DNA of 25,658 bases from contig JAEZCO010000027.1 of assembly GCA_023433505.1 (NCBI GenBank), positions 1 through 25,658 on the forward strand, in the 5' to 3' direction. This DNA is from Bacillota bacterium. Its GTDB lineage: Bacteria > Bacillota > Clostridia > Acetivibrionales > DTU013. Each line of letters starts with the position of its first letter. Within the stretch, counting starts at the first letter, position 1. The notes under the pieces were generated by a model. That model was not told the DNA's origin, searched no databases, and was given only the letters and a program-made list of their open reading frames with translations. Below are positions 23,642 through 25,658 of the stretch, one piece after another. The translations under genes and the position numbers were made by a program.

Positions 23642-23701
23642 GGGGACACACTCGCTGAGTTTTGGGTAATCCGTATCAGGAGAGAATGTCCCCTTTTGAT
23701 T
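23642..23701 (-). promoter_or_regulatory. 60-bp paired element, copy 1 (dapL leader)
   Basis: It lies 25 nt upstream of the dapL ATG. It is identical to copy 2 (24729-24788) at 48 of 60 positions, with no gaps. The ends form an inverted repeat, AAGGGGACA (23640-23648) and TGTCCCCTT (23687-23695), enclosing the invariant GGGTAATCCGTA and CACTCGCTG. It could fold into a hairpin with a conserved loop. It is either a cis-regulatory leader shared by the dap genes or a small dispersed repeat. Confidence 0.7.
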
Positions 23702-23867
23702 CATGTGTAAATCCGGAAGCTCAAATTTCATGACATTCCAGGCCACAGGCCCGCATCTGGTTTTACCCCGACTTTTCCGCTTTGAGATCGCACGCCGTTA
23801 CCACTCCTCACGATGACGGCAGCTTTTGCCATAAAATGATTATCCAATTCACACTTAGTTACTACGT
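23702..23867 (-). other. Gap between dapF and dapL, no supported gene
   Basis: The minus strand holds a frame of about 50 codons starting near the end of dapF, including an ATG at about 23820, but no ribosome site or recognisable motif. No promoter for dapL is evident, so dapL is probably read from the dapF promoter. Confidence 0.4.
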
Positions 23868-24707
23868 CTACACTTCCAGATCAATTTCACCCTCAAACAC
23901 CTTGGTTGCAGGGCCTGTCATGTAAACGCGGTTATCCTGCTCATTCCATTCGATCAGTAGCTCCCCGCCAAGAAGCCTGACGGTTGCCGTTCTGTCGCAA
24001 AAACCGTTCAGCACTGTGGCAACAAGTACTGCGCATGCGCCGGTGCCGCAGGCAAGGGTCTCTCCTGCTCCTCTTTCCCAAACCCGCATTTTTAACGTCT
24101 TCCTGTCGATTAACTGAACAAATTCCGAATTGATCTTTCTCGGATAAAGGGGATGTTTCTCCATCTTCGGACCTACGACCTCAAGGGGAAATCCTGCGAC
24201 ATCGTCCACATAGGTAACCGCATGGGGATTGCCCATGGAAACGCAGGTCACTTTATACACCTGGCCATCCACGGTCACAGGCTCGGATACAAACAAATCC
24301 TTGTCGCTCAGCACAGGGATATCCCTGGGCTTCAGCACCGGTTCCCCCATATCCACCCTTACCAGAGTGACCTTACCATCCGCCACGGTCATGTCCAGCA
24401 CCTTTATACCGGCCAGAGTTTCGATGGTAACGACTTTCTTGGTTGTCAGGCCATTGTCATAAACAAATTTCCCTACGCACCGGATGGCATTTCCGCACAT
24501 TTCCGCTTCTGAGCCGTCGGAATTGAGCATTCTCATCTTGAAATCGGCTTTTGCCGAAGGCAGGATCATCACCAAACCGTCGGAGCCAATGCCGAAATGC
24601 CTGTCACTGACGAACTTGGAAACTTCAGAGGGATTTGTTATTTCCTTCTCCAGGCAGTTGACATATATGTAATCATTGCCTATTCCATGCATTTTTGTAA
24701 ATTTCAT
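23868..24707 (-). CDS. dapF: Diaminopimelate epimerase
   Basis: 279 residues. It interconverts LL- and meso-diaminopimelate, the last shared step before lysine and peptidoglycan cross-link precursors. Both catalytic cysteines are visible: C71 in SEAEMCGNAIRC and C220 in GAGETLACGTGACA. The N-terminal FTKMHGIGNDYIYV and the FGIGSDGL block are typical. The start is ATG at 24707, with AAAGGAGG 9 nt upstream. It has its own promoter (24844-24872) and a 5' leader of about 130 nt holding copy 2 of the 60-bp element. It is followed on the same strand by dapL, the enzyme that supplies its substrate. Confidence 0.97.
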   Translation of the reverse strand: MKFTKMHGIGNDYIYVNCLEKEITNPSEVSKFVSDRHFGIGSDGLVMILPSAKADFKMRMLNSDGSEAEMCGNAIRCVGKFVYDNGLTTKKVVTIETLAGIKVLDMTVADGKVTLVRVDMGEPVLKPRDIPVLSDKDLFVSEPVTVDGQVYKVTCVSMGNPHAVTYVDDVAGFPLEVVGPKMEKHPLYPRKINSEFVQLIDRKTLKMRVWERGAGETLACGTGACAVLVATVLNGFCDRTATVRLLGGELLIEWNEQDNRVYMTGPATKVFEGEIDLEV

Positions 24708-24728
24708 TCCACAGCCTCCTTTATTGTC

Positions 24729-24788
24729 AGGGACACACTCGCTGCATCCAGGGTAATCCGTAGTAAGAGCGAATGTTCTCTTTTGATT
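24729..24788 (-). promoter_or_regulatory. 60-bp paired element, copy 2 (dapF leader)
   Basis: It lies 21 nt upstream of the dapF ATG, inside the expected 5' untranslated region. Strictly conserved blocks compared with copy 1 are GGGACACACTCGCTG, GGGTAATCCGTA, GAATGT and TTTTGATT (plus-strand reading). The terminal arms here pair less perfectly (AGGGACA with TGTTCTC), needing G-U or G-T wobble; the wobbles work when the plus strand is read as the single strand. Confidence 0.7.
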
Positions 24789-24843
24789 AAGTTAAAGGTC
24801 AATTTTGCAACCTCTCATATCGAATCCTGCATAAACTATCATT

Positions 24844-24872
24844 ATTATACCAGAGTCAACCAAATACTGCAA
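24844..24872 (-). promoter_or_regulatory. Promoter of dapF-dapL
   Basis: The -10 is TATAAT (24844-24849) with the extended TG one base before it. A weak -35 TTGCAG (24867-24872) sits at 17 bp. The extended -10 compensates for the weak -35. Confidence 0.7.
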
Positions 24873-25019
24873 TATTTCATGCAATACTTACCGTGACAAT
24901 TTCTATATCAAGGGCTTTTGCAATTGACATTTCAGCGCTATCACCCCAATAATATTCCCTTGTTTACAGCCTACTACACTATATTCCTTGAATTATCCCG
25001 ATGAAACCGGATATTGGGA
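24873..25019. other. Divergent intergenic region between dapF and the GtrA-like gene
   Basis: No gene is seen. There is a second candidate plus-strand promoter: TTGACA (24924-24929), an 18-bp spacer and AATAAT (24948-24953). There is also an imperfect inverted repeat ATCCCGAT/ATTGGGAT (24995-25002 and 25013-25020) that abuts the -35 of the next promoter and could be an operator. Confidence 0.4.
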
Positions 25020-25049
25020 TTGAACTTCAAATGAATTATACTATATAAT
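25020..25049 (+). promoter_or_regulatory. Promoter of the GtrA-like gene
   Basis: The -35 is TTGAAC (25020-25025), the spacer is 18 bp and the -10 is TATAAT (25044-25049). It lies 50 bp upstream of the start codon. Confidence 0.75.
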
Positions 25050-25099
25050 ATAAGAATAATATAAATGAGTTTGTCCAATACAGTTTACAAGGGGAAAAC

Positions 25100-25537
25100 A
25101 TGCTTTACGATAATATACTTGAGAGAATTAAGAAAAACAAGACCCTGTCGGAATTTCTGACGCCTGCCGCCTTAAACCAGATGAAGAGATACCTGATCAC
25201 CGGCTTCAGTTCAGCCGCTATAGAATTGTCACTGCTTTACATCTTAAAGGATATTGCGAAGCTTAGCATCATTGAAGCAAACTCCATCGCTTTGACAATT
25301 GTTTTCTGGTTCAATTTTCTGATGAACAGGTTCTTCTCCTTTAAATCCAGCGGCAGCATAAAAAAACAGCTCATCATGTACGGCATCCTGTTTGTTTTCA
25401 ATCTTGGCGCTTCAGACCTCATTATGCATCTTTTGACATCGTCCCTCCATATCCAATATCTATTGGCGAAAGTGTTTGCCATCGGCGCGGTAGTCTGCTG
25501 GATTTTTGTCCTGTTTAAGAAAGTGATATATAAATAA
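25100..25537 (+). CDS. GtrA-like membrane protein
   Basis: 145 residues, the usual family length. After a soluble N-terminal stretch of about 25 residues come four membrane helices. The family-typical beginning is FLITGF-like (KRYLITGFSSAAIELSLLYI), and there is a conserved loop WFNFLMNRFFSFKS between helices 2 and 3. GtrA proteins are thought to help flip or present polyprenyl-linked sugars for cell-surface glycosylation. The start is ATG at 25100, with AAGGGGAAAA upstream. It is monocistronic, with its own promoter and a perfect terminator. No glycosyltransferase gene is adjacent, so its partner is unknown. Confidence 0.88.
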   Translation: MLYDNILERIKKNKTLSEFLTPAALNQMKRYLITGFSSAAIELSLLYILKDIAKLSIIEANSIALTIVFWFNFLMNRFFSFKSSGSIKKQLIMYGILFVFNLGASDLIMHLLTSSLHIQYLLAKVFAIGAVVCWIFVLFKKVIYK

Positions 25538-25573
25538 AACGGGTGGATTCCTATAAAAATAAAAAGATAAAAC

Positions 25574-25604
25574 AAAAACGACTTGAGAAACTCAAGTCGT
25601 TTTT
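25574..25604. terminator. Bidirectional terminator shared by the GtrA-like gene and tRNA-Tyr
   Basis: Perfect 14-bp arms AAAAACGACTTGAG and CTCAAGTCGTTTTT around AAA. The T-runs serve the plus-strand GtrA-like gene on one side and the minus-strand tRNA on the other. The stem begins directly next to the tRNA CCA end. Confidence 0.92.
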
Positions 25605-25658
25605 TGGTGGGAGGGGATGGATTCGGACCATCGAAGTCGTGCGACAACAGATTTACAG
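25605..25658 (-). tRNA. tRNA-Tyr (anticodon GTA), 3' part
   Basis: On the minus strand the visible part is anticodon loop CTGTAAA (anticodon GTA), 3' anticodon strand, a class II variable arm (GTCG/CGAC), T arm GATGG/CCATC, acceptor strand CCCTCCC, discriminator A and encoded CCA. The 5' half lies beyond the right edge. The long variable arm and GTA anticodon identify tyrosine. The T loop reads TCCGAAT instead of TTCGAAT, so position 55, nearly always U (pseudouridine), is C here. Confidence 0.92.

Noticed and set aside
23715..23850. Short minus-strand frame between dapF and dapL
   Set aside because: No ribosome site, no recognisable motif, and it starts within the end of dapF in another frame.
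1..25658. CRISPR array, insertion sequence or prophage
   Set aside because: No regularly spaced short repeats, transposase, integrase or phage structural genes were seen; the repeats present are protein-coding or two-copy elements.

Overview
The window looks like a chromosomal segment of a moderately low-GC Clostridia-type Firmicute. The evidence is the antisense 5' end of a bacterial 16S rRNA gene at the left edge, a class II tRNA-Tyr at the right edge, strong AGGAGG-type ribosome binding sites with TTG and GTG starts, an AgrC/AgrA-type two-component pair, a giant SLH-anchored surface protein, an LCP cell-wall ligase, and lysine/meso-DAP synthesis through LL-diaminopimelate aminotransferase (DapL). 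Nearly all genes are on the minus strand; only an SGNH hydrolase, a GtrA-like protein and one pair of gene remnants are on the plus strand.

Positions 1-4650 are an rRNA operon start with two tandem promoters, followed by a worn accessory region. It holds a family-1 uracil-DNA-glycosylase-like gene with a frameshifted copy beside it, a nucleoside phosphorylase, an epoxyqueuosine-reductase-like iron-sulfur protein fused to a GNAT acetyltransferase, and a stub of a SAM methyltransferase. The stub sits behind what looks like an intact attenuator: palindrome, promoter, 11-codon leader peptide and terminator. Positions 4650-9700 hold housekeeping-like genes: an FAD oxidoreductase translationally coupled to a small zinc ribbon; a GDPD / MFS transporter / family-4 uracil-DNA glycosylase operon; and a GDSL/SGNH hydrolase.

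Positions 10000-16500 are dominated by an approximately 1,958-residue S-layer-type protein (signal peptide, N-terminal domain, four FN3-like repeats, Ig-like domains, three SLH domains). It is preceded by a short paralogue of its N-terminal domain that overlaps its start. Positions 16800-19250 carry a GHKL kinase and LytTR regulator, and downstream of them a 70-residue six-cysteine protein. The promoter of that small gene has two 9-bp direct repeats separated by 12 bp, the AgrA/LytTR geometry, so it is a likely target of the pair.

Positions 19400-19900 are a deletion scar joining a sugar ABC permease fragment to a uroporphyrinogen-decarboxylase-family fragment. Then follow a YdjM-type membrane protein, an LCP protein and the dapF-dapL pair. 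A 60-bp element that is 80% identical between its two copies sits just upstream of the ribosome binding sites of both dap genes. The window closes with a GtrA-like membrane protein, a shared bidirectional terminator and tRNA-Tyr. The best candidates for something undescribed are the dapF/dapL leader element, the orphan attenuator and the LytTR-controlled six-cysteine protein. All functional calls come from reading motifs by eye, without database searches.
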